Assembly (NCBI GenBank): GCA_025935755.1
Contig: JAICUQ010000012.1
Coordinates: forward strand, 1-38,416
Direction of reading: 5' to 3'
DNA: 38,416 bases
Origin: Chthoniobacterales bacterium
GTDB lineage: Bacteria; Verrucomicrobiota; Verrucomicrobiia; Chthoniobacterales; UBA10450
Under the pieces are notes generated by a model. The model made no database searches, was not told where the DNA came from, and saw nothing but the letters and a program-made list of their open reading frames with translations. Positions 1 through 8,657 of this stretch are shown here, piece by piece (position 1 is the first letter of the stretch; every line of letters starts with the position of its first letter). The position numbers and the translations under genes were made by a program.

Positions 1-165
1 CGCCGTTATCGCGGGCCGCTTTAATCGCACATATGTACGCATCCAATTTTCGCCGAGCACGACCCGATTGCTGCGCAAGGGCATTGCTTGCCAATGCACA
101 AATGGCAGGCGAAGCGCCTGCCCTGCAAATGCATGCCTGCCCATTGACCTAACGAGCGAAGCCTT
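1..165. other. Leading non-coding stretch with a strong hairpin
   Basis: No gene is supported here. One plus-strand frame stays open from the window edge only to base 24, so it could be the last codons of a gene outside the window, but nothing is recognisable. At 104-122 there is a perfect 8-bp stem (GGCAGGCG / CGCCTGCC) with an AAG loop, about 45 bases before the first gene. It is not followed by a T-run, so a rho-independent terminator is doubtful. Confidence 0.4.
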
Positions 166-879
166 ATGCATCCCACGGACAAAGCAGCACGTTTGGCGGG
201 CGCGGTGTACGCATCCATGGTATTTACCGGGCCATTCAGTTTAATTTATGTTCCGGGCAAACTCATCGTACGCGGCGATGCGACAGCGACCGCCGCCAAC
301 GTTCTTGCTCATGAGACGCTCTTCCGTGTTGCGATTTTTACCGACCTTGTCGGCCAAGTCCTTTTCATTTGCCTGGCAGTCGCGCTGTATCGCTTATTCA
401 GCAACGTAAATCGAAACTGGGCGTTGTTAATGGTTGGCTTTGTTCTGGTCTCGGCCGCCGTTGGTTTTCTCAACACGCTCAATAACATCGCTGCGCTTAT
501 TCTGTTTCACGGCGGCCAATTTCTCAGCGTGTTCAACACCGCCCAGCTTAACGCTTTGGGCATGCTGTTCGTTCGACTGCATTCTCAGGGCATCTTTATC
601 GACGAGATCTTCTGGGGGGTATGGCTCTTTCCGTTTGGGTTGTTAGTCTTTCGCTCCGGATTTTTGCCGCGAGTCATTGGTGTGTGGTTGATGATAAATT
701 GTTTCGGCTATGTGGTTCTGAGCGTGATCGCTTTATTCTTCCCCAGTAACTACAACACCGCTTTTAAGGTACTCCAACCGGTACTTTTTGGAGAACTGGC
801 CATCATGTTATGGCTGCTAATCAAAGGTGCAAGGCTGCCACGGCTCGAGCTCGGCGCAGTGGAAATGAAGAAAGCTTGA
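166..879 (+). CDS. DUF4386 family integral membrane protein (copy 1)
   Basis: The 237-residue protein is almost entirely hydrophobic, with about six predicted membrane helices separated by short loops. The N-terminal pattern (charged DKAARLAG, a helix, then GKL(I)VRGDATATAANVLAHETLFR) is the recognisable DUF4386 signature. The function of this family is unknown. The start at 166 follows the upstream hairpin; its ribosome binding site is weak. It is followed 2 bases after its stop by a second DUF4386 gene with only distant sequence similarity but the same topology, so the two may work as a pair. Family assignment is from recognised motifs; no role is inferred. Confidence 0.8.
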   Translation: MHPTDKAARLAGAVYASMVFTGPFSLIYVPGKLIVRGDATATAANVLAHETLFRVAIFTDLVGQVLFICLAVALYRLFSNVNRNWALLMVGFVLVSAAVGFLNTLNNIAALILFHGGQFLSVFNTAQLNALGMLFVRLHSQGIFIDEIFWGVWLFPFGLLVFRSGFLPRVIGVWLMINCFGYVVLSVIALFFPSNYNTAFKVLQPVLFGELAIMLWLLIKGARLPRLELGAVEMKKA

Positions 880-881
880 AC

Positions 882-1634
882 ATGATCGACGATTCGCAAC
901 GCAGAGCTGCGAGAATCGCGGGAGTCACAGGTCTCCTCGCAGTAATCATTGTGGTGTTTGGGAATTACGCATTGCTTGGCCCTCTTATCGTTCCGCGCGA
1001 TGCAGCAGAAACGGCCCGAAATATTATCGCACACCAAAGGCAGGCGCGACTGGCGCTCATTTGCTTTCTGCTGTACGGCGCAAATGTCGTTGTTCTGCTC
1101 GCGGCGCTTTATATGATTCTTAAACCAGTAGATCGACTCCTGGCCTTGGTCGCAGCACTGTTTCGTCTGGTATTCGCGGTACTATGGCTGCTGGCGACAC
1201 TGAATCTACTTGGCGCACTAAGGCTGCTGGGAACCGCGCCTTACCTTCAAGTATTCCAACCAGACCACGTCCAAGCTTTGGCCAGGTTGCAGATCGCGGC
1301 GAATTTCGACGATTACTATGTCGGCCTGCCATTTTTCGGGTTGGCCGCCACTGTTTGTGCCTGGCTATGGTTGCGATCTGGCTACATCCCCAAACCGCTT
1401 GCCGTTTTCGGTATCATTGCATCTGCGTGGTGCGTTATCTGCGCCTTCGTCTTCCTGGTCTTTCCGAACTTCAACAAAATCGTCAACGACTACATCTTCG
1501 ATACACCGATGGCCGTCTTTGAACTCGCAGTCAGCGTGTGGCTTTTGTTTAAGGGACTACAGCCGGTGAGAACACCAACAACGCCTAACCTTGTTACCAA
1601 CCTTCCTCATCACACATTGCCAATATTCTTATGA
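882..1634 (+). CDS. DUF4386 family integral membrane protein (copy 2)
   Basis: This 250-residue membrane protein repeats the DUF4386 plan: an N-terminal DDSQRRAARIAGV segment, a first helix, the motif GPLIVPRDAAETARNIIAH, and five or so further helices. The start at 882 is preferred over the in-frame 810 because 810 lies inside the previous gene and codes a charged, unconserved extension. A purine-rich AAGAAAG at 869-875 lies just upstream of 882. The stop overlaps the next start in an ATGA at 1631-1634, which implies translational coupling. Function is unknown. Tandem DUF4386 genes probably arose by an old duplication, since the two proteins match in layout more than in sequence. Confidence 0.8.
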   Translation: MIDDSQRRAARIAGVTGLLAVIIVVFGNYALLGPLIVPRDAAETARNIIAHQRQARLALICFLLYGANVVVLLAALYMILKPVDRLLALVAALFRLVFAVLWLLATLNLLGALRLLGTAPYLQVFQPDHVQALARLQIAANFDDYYVGLPFFGLAATVCAWLWLRSGYIPKPLAVFGIIASAWCVICAFVFLVFPNFNKIVNDYIFDTPMAVFELAVSVWLLFKGLQPVRTPTTPNLVTNLPHHTLPIFL

Positions 1635-2155
1635 AGATAGTTACAATCGTTATCAACTGGTCATTGCTACTTGCAGGCATCGCTTGTGCTTCGTCCCTGC
1701 AGGAACAAAACAAGGCACTCGCAAAGCGCGCGTTCGAGGAGCTTCTCAGCAAAGGAAAGTTTGAACTCGCTGAACAACTTTACGCCAAAGATTTCGTCAA
1801 TCATGGCATCCATCGAGATATCGGTTTTAACGAAGATCAGGCGGCCTTGAGAGGCTGGCATGAGGCGTTTCCAGATCTCGCAATCGTACCGGAAAAACTA
1901 ATCGCTGAAGGCGATATGGTGACGATTTATTGGATTGCGCGCGGCACCAATACCGGCGCAGGTAACGGCTTGCCCGCCACTGGAAAGAAGGCGGAGCAAT
2001 CTGGAATAACGATCTGGCGCATCGTGAATGGTAAAATAAAAGAGGAGTGGTCCGCTTTCGATCAACTTTCATTGATGCAACAACTGGGACTTCTCTCAGG
2101 ACAAAAAACAACCAGCAGTACTGAATCCGATGCAACTAACACGAAAAAGGAATGA
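1631..2155 (+). CDS. Secreted SnoaL-like (ester cyclase / NTF2-fold) protein
   Basis: The first 20 residues form a signal peptide (hydrophobic core VINWSLLLAGIACA, then SS). The remaining ~150 residues fit the SnoaL-like polyketide-cyclase/ester-cyclase family of the NTF2-like fold: helical NKALAKRAFEELLSKGKFE, then the typical YAKDFVNH and a W-H-E-AFPDL segment, and a C-terminal beta sheet with EEWSAFDQLSLMQQLG. Such proteins bind or cyclise small hydrophobic molecules; many have no known substrate. It overlaps the preceding gene by 4 bases, and the following oxidoreductase gene begins right at its end, so all are likely one transcript. A specific substrate cannot be stated. Confidence 0.78.
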   Translation: MKIVTIVINWSLLLAGIACASSLQEQNKALAKRAFEELLSKGKFELAEQLYAKDFVNHGIHRDIGFNEDQAALRGWHEAFPDLAIVPEKLIAEGDMVTIYWIARGTNTGAGNGLPATGKKAEQSGITIWRIVNGKIKEEWSAFDQLSLMQQLGLLSGQKTTSSTESDATNTKKE

Positions 2156-2156
2156 A

Positions 2157-3311
2157 GTGACAAGTATTGAGGGCAAACCCAGGCCGAGGCGTCCTCGTAA
2201 GCTGTGGAAGCGCTTCGTTAAATGGAGCCTGCTTGCGGTTGTTTTGCTGCTGGTCCTGTGGAGTTTTGTGACTTACTGGACATCGAGTAACGACTGCGCG
2301 CGCTACGCTTTAACACCAGCCAATCCGATGAAAGCCATTGTTTACTGCGATTACGGTCTGTCTAATCTGAAATTTCAGGACATCGAAAAACCAACGCCTG
2401 CAAACGATCAACTCCTGGTGAGAGTTCGCGCAGTTTCGGTGAATCCGCTCGACTGGCATTTTATCGAAGGCACACCGTATATCGGCCGGTTTCTGTTTGG
2501 ATTCGGAGCGCGCAAACCAAAAGAAACCCAACTTGGCGTAGATTTTGCCGGCATGGTGGAAGCAGTCGGCAAAAACGTCACTCAATACAAGCCGGGTGAC
2601 GAAGTGTTCGGCGGTCGAGCCGGGGCTTTCGCTCAGTATGTATGTGTTCGGGAATCTCGAGCGGTAGCGTTGAAGCCGGCTAACATCACGTTCGAACAAG
2701 CAGCGTCCGTTCCTATCGCAGCGATCACAGCGTTGCAGGCGCTTCGAGACAAGGGACACGTGCAACCCGGACAAAAGGTTTTGATAAATGGCGCATCCGG
2801 CGGCGTGGGCACCTTTGCGGTGCAGCTTGCGAAATCTTACGGTGCGGATGTGACCGGTGTTTGCAGCACGCGCAATCTCGATCTGGTCCGATCTATCGGC
2901 GCTGACCACGTCATCGATTACACGAAAGAAGATTTTTCAAAGACCGGGCAGCGTTATGACCTGATCCTCGACAACGTGGGAACTCAACCGCTGTCGCAGT
3001 TCAGGCGCGCTCTCGAACCGAAAGGCGAATGTGTCATGATCGGTGGTGGAGGACCAAACGACGGGCGCTTGATTGGTCCCATGGCCCGTCCCATCAAGGC
3101 GATGCTCATTTCCCCATTCGTCAGTCAAAAATTTGGGATGATGTTTGCCCAGTTAAATCACGATGACCTCTCATTTCTCGGAGAGTTGATGCAATCCGGA
3201 AAGGTTACGCCGGTTATCGATCGCACTTACAAATTGAGTGATCTTCCGGATGCGATCCGGTATCTCGAACAAGGTCATGCTCGGGGAAAAGTAGTTGTCA
3301 CTGTGGAGTAG
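2157..3311 (+). CDS. Membrane-anchored zinc-independent MDR oxidoreductase (quinone reductase type)
   Basis: A basic N-terminus and one membrane helix (about residues 22-40 from the GTG start) precede a full medium-chain dehydrogenase/reductase domain that begins at MKAIVYCDYG, where soluble homologues normally start. The NAD(P) site is clear: GASGGVGTFAVQLAKSYGA. The GVDFAGMVEAVG segment and the absence of the catalytic Cys/His zinc ligands and of the structural four-Cys lobe place it with quinone-oxidoreductase-like MDRs. The orientation of basic residues suggests the enzyme faces the cytoplasm. The GTG at 2157 is preferred: AAAAAGGA at 2145-2152 is a good ribosome binding site and it lies 1 base after the previous stop. 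An ATG at 2130 is in frame but lies inside the previous gene. Confidence 0.75.
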   Translation: MTSIEGKPRPRRPRKLWKRFVKWSLLAVVLLLVLWSFVTYWTSSNDCARYALTPANPMKAIVYCDYGLSNLKFQDIEKPTPANDQLLVRVRAVSVNPLDWHFIEGTPYIGRFLFGFGARKPKETQLGVDFAGMVEAVGKNVTQYKPGDEVFGGRAGAFAQYVCVRESRAVALKPANITFEQAASVPIAAITALQALRDKGHVQPGQKVLINGASGGVGTFAVQLAKSYGADVTGVCSTRNLDLVRSIGADHVIDYTKEDFSKTGQRYDLILDNVGTQPLSQFRRALEPKGECVMIGGGGPNDGRLIGPMARPIKAMLISPFVSQKFGMMFAQLNHDDLSFLGELMQSGKVTPVIDRTYKLSDLPDAIRYLEQGHARGKVVVTVE

Positions 3312-3419
3312 CAGCACGCTTTCAAAAGGCTCGCTCCTTGCGTAATCGACCCCTTTGGAAAAGCGCTTGACGGCGAGTTCGATTGCGGGCTCGATAGTTC
3401 ACTCACGAAAAGGAGACAT

Positions 3420-3944
3420 ATGCCGATCACTGCTTTCAACAGTTTCACTGATGGCCTGAAGCCAAATCAAAGAAACCGCGGACATTTCATCACCAACACT
3501 AATCTCGATGATGAGCGTCTCTGGGTTCCTTATGCAGACGGTGTCTGGTTTCAGCCGTGCTACTTCAATGTCACGTCGGGAGGATTCAGCGTCGTCCTGA
3601 AAGGACTGCCCGGCTCAATGGTGGGAACTCATTACCACATTGGCGGCGTCCATGGTTACACGATGCGTGGTCACTGGCGATACCTGGAGCATGATTGGAT
3701 TGCGAAACCTGGAACGTACATTTACGAACCCGCAGGCGAAGCGCACACGCTGGTAATCACCGAAGATTCACCGGAGCCGATGATCACATTCTTCGTAGTC
3801 CACGGTGGTCTGATCTATTTAGACAAGCCGGCTAACGGCAGCTTCGCGGCGTATGAGGATGGGTTCACCCTTCTCGAACTAACCCGAAAGCATTACTCGG
3901 GAGCCGGACTCGATCAGGCAGAGCTGGACGCGCTCGTTCGTTGA
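3420..3944 (+). CDS. Cupin protein, 2,4'-dihydroxyacetophenone dioxygenase-like
   Basis: A 174-residue single-domain cupin. The conserved metal-binding set is visible: H71 and H73 in GTHYHIGGVHGYT, with H109 in PAGEAHTL as the second-motif histidine. The flanking text (LWVPYADGVWFQP, GHWRYLEHDWIAKPGTYIYEPAGE) matches the family annotated as 2,4'-dihydroxyacetophenone dioxygenase, an iron cupin that cleaves an aromatic side chain; many members of this family have no tested substrate. A strong ribosome binding site (AAAAGGAGA at 3410-3418) sets the start. An oxidoreductase lies on each side, which fits a small catabolic or detoxification group, but the substrate remains unknown. Confidence 0.72.
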   Translation: MPITAFNSFTDGLKPNQRNRGHFITNTNLDDERLWVPYADGVWFQPCYFNVTSGGFSVVLKGLPGSMVGTHYHIGGVHGYTMRGHWRYLEHDWIAKPGTYIYEPAGEAHTLVITEDSPEPMITFFVVHGGLIYLDKPANGSFAAYEDGFTLLELTRKHYSGAGLDQAELDALVR

Positions 3945-4007
3945 GCGACCGATTTCGTGAGCTCGATAAATTGGGCAGCGGAATAACTCGCACGATAATG
4001 AGCTCTA

Positions 4008-5039
4008 ATGAAAGCGGTGCGGCTTGCGCAGATCGGAAGACCGCTCGAGCAATCGGAAATTGCAATTCCGGAGATTGGTTCGCGCGACGTTCTAATCCGT
4101 GTGGCGGCGGCCGGGATCTGTCACTCCGATGAGCATTATCGTGCCGGCATTTCCAAGATTGATCGTTTACCGCTGACTCTTGGACACGAAGTCGCGGGTC
4201 GCTTGGAGGACGTCGGCAGCAATGTGACGCATCTCTCAGTGGGAGACCGCGTTTGCGTGCATTATTTGGTCCACTGCGGTAGCTGCGAGTTTTGTATGCG
4301 CGGCCTGGAACAGTTCTGTCGCAGCGGACAGATGATTGGCAAACACCGCGACGGTGGTTACGCCGAATTCATCAAAGTTCCCAGCGCGAACGCCTTTCCG
4401 CTCCCAGACGAGATTTCGTTCGAAGTCGGCGCAATCATGATGTGTTCGTCTGCAACTGCGCTTCACGCGTTGAAAAAATCGCGATTCCAACCTAACGAGT
4501 CGGTTGCGATTTTTGGCTTCGGCGGACTGGGATTTTCAGCATTGCAATTGGCCCGCGCTTTCAATTGCAGAGATGTTTACGTGGTTGAGATCAATCCTGC
4601 GAAGCTGGCGTCTGCCGCGAGGATGGGCGCTGTGCCGATCGACGCCAAATCCGGAGATCCTGTCCAGCAAATCAAAGAAGCGACCGGCGGAAAAGGAGTC
4701 GATGTCGCGCTCGAATTAATCGGCTCCGCAAAAACAATGCGTCAGGCCGTACTCTGTCTGACACCTCTCGGACGCGCCGCTCTTGTCGGGTTAACCGCCG
4801 AATCAATGGCTATTCATCCGTACACTGAGGTCATCAACAAAGAAGCGGAAATCATCGGCGTCTCCGATCACCTCGCCACTGAAATTCCAGCGCTCATCGA
4901 ATTCGTGCGCAGCGGAAAACTTCAATTTCCGGCAGAGACATTGCGCGTGGTCGATCTTGATGCTGGTCAAATTAATGCGGCATTAGACGCACTTCAGCAT
5001 TCCATCGATCACGTCAGAACGGTGATTGTTGGCAAGTAG
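4008..5039 (+). CDS. Zinc-dependent alcohol dehydrogenase
   Basis: A complete 343-residue zinc MDR. Catalytic zinc ligands appear as C38 (GICHSDEHYR), H60-E61 (LGHEVAG) and C146 (MMCSSATALHAL); the structural zinc lobe is C90, C93, C96 and C104 (HCGSCEFCMRGLEQFC). The dinucleotide fold is FGFGGLGFSALQLA followed by an acidic residue in VVEINPAKL, which suggests NAD rather than NADP. It oxidises or reduces an alcohol/aldehyde pair; the sequence does not fix the substrate. It starts 63 bases after the cupin gene without a strong ribosome binding site. The bases from 5040 to 5189 contain no gene and separate it from a convergent minus-strand gene. Confidence 0.82.
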   Translation: MKAVRLAQIGRPLEQSEIAIPEIGSRDVLIRVAAAGICHSDEHYRAGISKIDRLPLTLGHEVAGRLEDVGSNVTHLSVGDRVCVHYLVHCGSCEFCMRGLEQFCRSGQMIGKHRDGGYAEFIKVPSANAFPLPDEISFEVGAIMMCSSATALHALKKSRFQPNESVAIFGFGGLGFSALQLARAFNCRDVYVVEINPAKLASAARMGAVPIDAKSGDPVQQIKEATGGKGVDVALELIGSAKTMRQAVLCLTPLGRAALVGLTAESMAIHPYTEVINKEAEIIGVSDHLATEIPALIEFVRSGKLQFPAETLRVVDLDAGQINAALDALQHSIDHVRTVIVGK

Positions 5040-5189
5040 TGACCAAGCGACTTGTGACGAGTAAGAAGGTCGTTTCGAATTGTTTGCCCTTTCAACGAGG
5101 GCTGAGTCCCTTCTGAGACAGGTTACAAATCGAGTGTAGGAGATGTCGTTTCGGCGATGCGCCGAACCCAATACGCCAGGACGCCTGCG

Positions 5190-6344
5190 CTACCCAGCGT
5201 AGTCAGCAACGGCTTTGGCCATGTCAAGCGTAGAGGCGTTCCCACCCATGTCATAGGTGCGGACTTTGCCTTCCTTGATGACGCGCGCAACAGCGTTTTC
5301 CAAACGCGCGGCCATGTCGTCTTCCTTCAACCAATCAAGCATTAGCTTTGACGTTAAGAGCATCGCGATGGGATTCACCTTGTATTGGCCGGCGTACTTC
5401 GGTGCTGAGCCGTGTGTCGGCTCAAACACGGCGTAATCGTCACCGAGGTTTGCGCTCGGAGCGAAACCGAGACCGCCGACCAGGCCGGCGCAGAGATCAC
5501 TCACGATATCGCCGAACATGTTCTCAGCCACGAGCACCGAATAATCCTGAGGATTCTTAAACATCCACATGCAGATCGCGTCGATGTTTGCGTCGTCGGC
5601 ACGTATATCCGGATAATTTTTGGCGACATCCTTGAAGCAACGCATCATTAAGCCGCCGGTCTCGCGCAGTACATTCGGTTTTTCGATCAGCGTGACTCGC
5701 TTGCGGCCGGTTTTTTTGGCGTGCTCGAAGGCCTCTTTGCAAATGTTGGTGCACCCTTGCACGCTCATAATGCGAGTGGAGAGCGCGATGTTTTCCAATC
5801 CCGCCTTATCCTTCCACTTTTTCATTTTCGGGTTCGCGCACAACGCGGTGTAAACCGGTTCCGGTAACGGGAAAAATTCCACGCCGCCGTACATGCCCTC
5901 GGTGTTTTCTCGAAACACGACTTGATCAATCGGCACATCTTCGCCGCTCGGATTCGTGACCTTGTTGCCGCGGAAATTGAGGGGATTGCCGGGATAACTT
6001 TTACACGGGCGCATGTTCGTGTGGAGATGGAACAGCTGACGCAGCCCGACGATCGGCGAAAAATACACCAGCCCTTTCCCTTTCAGCTCTGGTGCCAATT
6101 CCTCCTTTGCGTCGGATTGCGGTTTGCTGGTGATTGCGCCGAATAGACCGCAAGTAGTTCCCTCTAATGCTTTGACCGTTCGATCGGGAAGCGCGTTGCC
6201 TTCTTTGCACCAAAATTCCCAACCAATCTCGCAGGGCACATATTCGGCATCGAGTTTCAGCCGGTCTAAAACGAGGCGCGCAGCCTCCATGACATCGTGC
6301 CCGACTCCATCACCAGGCATCCACGCGATTCTGTATTTAGCCAT
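5190..6344 (-). CDS. Isocitrate/isopropylmalate-family dehydrogenase, probably isocitrate dehydrogenase
   Basis: A decarboxylating dehydrogenase of the IDH/IPMDH fold, 384 residues from the ATG at 6344 (MAKYRIAWMPGDGVGHDV, the usual family start); an upstream in-frame start adds 12 unconserved residues. Substrate-site features include LRQLFHLHTNMRP, FRENTEGMYGG and the metal-binding ENMFGDIVSDL. In the cofactor loop THGSAPKYAGQYKVNP, Lys, Tyr and Val match the positions that select NADP in E. coli Icd, but the later Arg of that enzyme is not evident. A neighbouring aconitase-family gene supports the TCA-cycle role: isocitrate to 2-oxoglutarate and CO2. Homoisocitrate as substrate cannot be excluded. 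Confidence 0.8.
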   Translation of the reverse strand: MAKYRIAWMPGDGVGHDVMEAARLVLDRLKLDAEYVPCEIGWEFWCKEGNALPDRTVKALEGTTCGLFGAITSKPQSDAKEELAPELKGKGLVYFSPIVGLRQLFHLHTNMRPCKSYPGNPLNFRGNKVTNPSGEDVPIDQVVFRENTEGMYGGVEFFPLPEPVYTALCANPKMKKWKDKAGLENIALSTRIMSVQGCTNICKEAFEHAKKTGRKRVTLIEKPNVLRETGGLMMRCFKDVAKNYPDIRADDANIDAICMWMFKNPQDYSVLVAENMFGDIVSDLCAGLVGGLGFAPSANLGDDYAVFEPTHGSAPKYAGQYKVNPIAMLLTSKLMLDWLKEDDMAARLENAVARVIKEGKVRTYDMGGNASTLDMAKAVADYAG

Positions 6345-6483
6345 AAGGGGGGACTGTAGCGGGTCGTGTAACCTCGGCAAGGTAAAGGAACTCGATTCAC
6401 AGCCGAGGTCAGACTTCGAAGAGCGATTTTAAATCAGGGAACCAGGAGCTCGGGGAAAACGAACGAAAATTGCGTTTGCCGCC

Positions 6484-6680
6484 ATTGTAGGCGCCTTGCT
6501 CTGTCGAGCCGCGGCACATTGTAGGCGCCTCGCTTTGAAAGCCCGGCCTCGCCTCCGGCTGCGTTACGGGTCGAGGCGCGGCGGATTGTAGCCGCCTCGC
6601 TTTGAAAGCCCGGCCTCGCCTCCGGCTGCCTTACGGGTCGAGGCGCGGCGTAGCACGGCGACAGAGCGCTGTCGCTACAT
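6484..6680. repeat. 67-bp tandem repeat plus palindromic unit
   Basis: Two adjacent near-identical 67-bp units lie at 6518-6584 and 6585-6650, each opening ATTGTAG[G/C]CGCCTCGCTTTG and closing GTCGAGGCGCGGCG; only two or so bases differ between them. A truncated relative of the first ~15 bases begins at 6484. Right after the second unit, 6658-6675 forms a 7-bp stem (GCGACAG / CTGTCGC) with a 4-base loop. The array lies between the aconitase and dehydrogenase genes, 1 base from the aconitase stop. The composition (GC-rich, self-complementary) is that of REP-like dispersed elements. 6381-6483 holds nothing recognisable. Confidence 0.8.
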
Positions 6681-8657
6681 TTACGCCTTTGCGCGCAACC
6701 GCGACGCCACCAGCTTTTCGGCACCACCGGCGACGATCAACTCTTGCGCGGCGGGACTGAGCGGCGGGAAGGGGAATGATTTTCCGTCCACGGTGAGGGT
6801 TGACTTGGCGTAGTCGATTGTGATTTCTGGGCCAACCATTGTTGGCGCACGATCATTCAACGTATCGCGCAAGTGCGTGACCAATTCTGGACATTCAAAA
6901 ACAACGAAGCCGTTGTTGAATGCGTTACGCTTGTAGGTTTCTGAAAAGCTTCCGGCGATGACGCACGGGATCCCTTTGAACTTCAGCGCGGTCGCTGCCT
7001 GCTCGCGGCTGGAACCGCTTCCAAAATTGAGTCCGCCCACCACGACGTCGCCTTTTTGATAGAGCCTGTTGAAGTTGGGATCGTAATTTTCAAATGTTAC
7101 TGCAGCCATCTCCTCTGGTGTCATGTCATCGCGGTAAGTGTGTTTGCTGCCGTAAATGCCGTCCGTGTTCAAGTTGTCTTTATCGATGAAGAGCACGCGA
7201 CCACGCACGCTTGGCGGAAAACCGGTCATGATCTCAACCGAACCCGGCGGTTTTGACTTCTTTTCGGCACGTCGAACAGCTGTGCCAGCGGCGCGTTCCG
7301 TGAAATGTTTGGGCGCACAAATAAATCCGGCCAGCGCGCTCGCGGCGACGACAGCGGGAGAACCCAAATAGACGTACGCATCGCGATCACCCATGCGGCC
7401 TTTGAAATTACGATTGGTGGCGCTGATCGCGATCTCGCCTTTTTGCACGAGACCGCGACCCAGGCCGATGCAAGCACCGCACCCGGGCGGCAGCGGAATG
7501 GCGCCGGCGCCTATTAGAGTTTGCCAATCACCAGTGGACTCGGACCGCGCTTGGACTTCGGCGCTTGCGGGCGCCAGGTAAAATTCGACGCCATCGGCAA
7601 CGTGTCCCCCCTTGGTGCGCACGACTTCGGCAGCGTCATGCAAATCCTCGAAACGCGCGTTCACGCATGACAACAAATATGCCTTCTGAATGGTCACATG
7701 CTTTCGTTCCATTTCCGGCAATGACACCATGGTCTTAACTTCGTTAGGACCGGACACATGCGGAACCACGGTCGCCAGATCGAGCTCCAGTTCGATGGCG
7801 TACTCAGCGTCGGCGTCGGCGCTGATCTCGCTGCGGTTCTTCCACCAGGCGTCGATATCGCCGTCCGTATATCCCGCGCGACTTTTCGGTCCCCGCGTTC
7901 CCGGGCGTTTCGGATTCGTGAATTCAGGAACGCGCGAGCGCAAGTAGTTCACGGTCACTTCATCGAACGGAAACACGCCCGCGAGCGCGCCCCATTCGGT
8001 GGTCATATTGGCGATGGTCATCCGCGCAGACATTGGAAGATTCGCCACGCCGTCGCCCAAAAATTCAACGGCGTGATTGAGGACCTCATCTTTGTTAAAC
8101 AGTCCGCACAAAGCGATGATGACATCCTTGCCAACGACGCCTGGCGAAAGAGTTCCTTTGAGCACTACCTTGGCGATTTTGGGAACCTGCCACCAAGTCA
8201 CTCCGGTTGCCCAGATGCTCGCGGCGTCGGTCCGCACGACGGGTGTGCCTAGCGCCGCCGCGGCGCCGTATAAATTCGAGTGCGAATCGCTAGCTACCAC
8301 CAGGGCGCCGGGAACGACATAGCCCTGCTCCACCATCACCTGATGCGAAATGCCGGTGCCAGCCGGGTAAAAATCAATGCCGTGCTTACGCGCGAACGCT
8401 TCGATGTTAGCGTACTTCTCCAGATTTTTAGGCGTGACGTTTTGGATGTCGTGATCGATAGCGAAGACCGGCTGTGCGGGGTCCGCGATGGATGTTGCGC
8501 CGATTTGTTTGAATTTCGGAATTACTGCGCCGGTGTTGTCATGTGTCATGACATGACGCGGCCGAATGGAAACGAAATCGCCGCTGCGCACCTGTGTTCC
8601 CGGGGCAAGACCGTCCGAATGACGAGTCGCAATTTTTTCAACCAGAGTTAATCCCAT
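6681..8657 (-). CDS. Aconitase-family hydratase (aconitase, possibly homoaconitase-like branch)
   Basis: A 658-residue protein with the complete aconitase architecture. The [4Fe-4S] ligands are C331 (LLSCVNARF), C393 and C396 (PPGCGACIGLG). DSHSN at 124-128, MTHDNTG near 38 and the SATNRNFKGRMG segment are the substrate-binding motifs; the C-terminal swivel domain carries GSGSSREQAA. At 658 residues it is shorter than AcnA (~890) and AcnB (~865) and longer than LeuC alone (~470), so catalytic and swivel domains are fused in one compact chain, as in mitochondrial-type aconitase and fungal homoaconitase. SCVN replaces the common SCTN. The next gene downstream is an isocitrate-type dehydrogenase, so citrate-to-isocitrate isomerisation is the most likely activity. 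Confidence 0.85.
   Translation of the reverse strand: MGLTLVEKIATRHSDGLAPGTQVRSGDFVSIRPRHVMTHDNTGAVIPKFKQIGATSIADPAQPVFAIDHDIQNVTPKNLEKYANIEAFARKHGIDFYPAGTGISHQVMVEQGYVVPGALVVASDSHSNLYGAAAALGTPVVRTDAASIWATGVTWWQVPKIAKVVLKGTLSPGVVGKDVIIALCGLFNKDEVLNHAVEFLGDGVANLPMSARMTIANMTTEWGALAGVFPFDEVTVNYLRSRVPEFTNPKRPGTRGPKSRAGYTDGDIDAWWKNRSEISADADAEYAIELELDLATVVPHVSGPNEVKTMVSLPEMERKHVTIQKAYLLSCVNARFEDLHDAAEVVRTKGGHVADGVEFYLAPASAEVQARSESTGDWQTLIGAGAIPLPPGCGACIGLGRGLVQKGEIAISATNRNFKGRMGDRDAYVYLGSPAVVAASALAGFICAPKHFTERAAGTAVRRAEKKSKPPGSVEIMTGFPPSVRGRVLFIDKDNLNTDGIYGSKHTYRDDMTPEEMAAVTFENYDPNFNRLYQKGDVVVGGLNFGSGSSREQAATALKFKGIPCVIAGSFSETYKRNAFNNGFVVFECPELVTHLRDTLNDRAPTMVGPEITIDYAKSTLTVDGKSFPFPPLSPAAQELIVAGGAEKLVASRLRAKA

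Noticed and set aside
21-218. Minus-strand open frame of 65 codons
   Set aside because: Cys-rich low-quality composition, overlap with the DUF4386 gene and a hairpin; no ribosome binding site or family.
810-881. Longer N-terminus for the second DUF4386 protein
   Set aside because: It overlaps the previous gene and encodes an unconserved charged stretch. The start at 882 fits the family.
6518-6650. CRISPR array
   Set aside because: The 67-bp units are directly adjacent with no unique spacers, and no cas genes are present.
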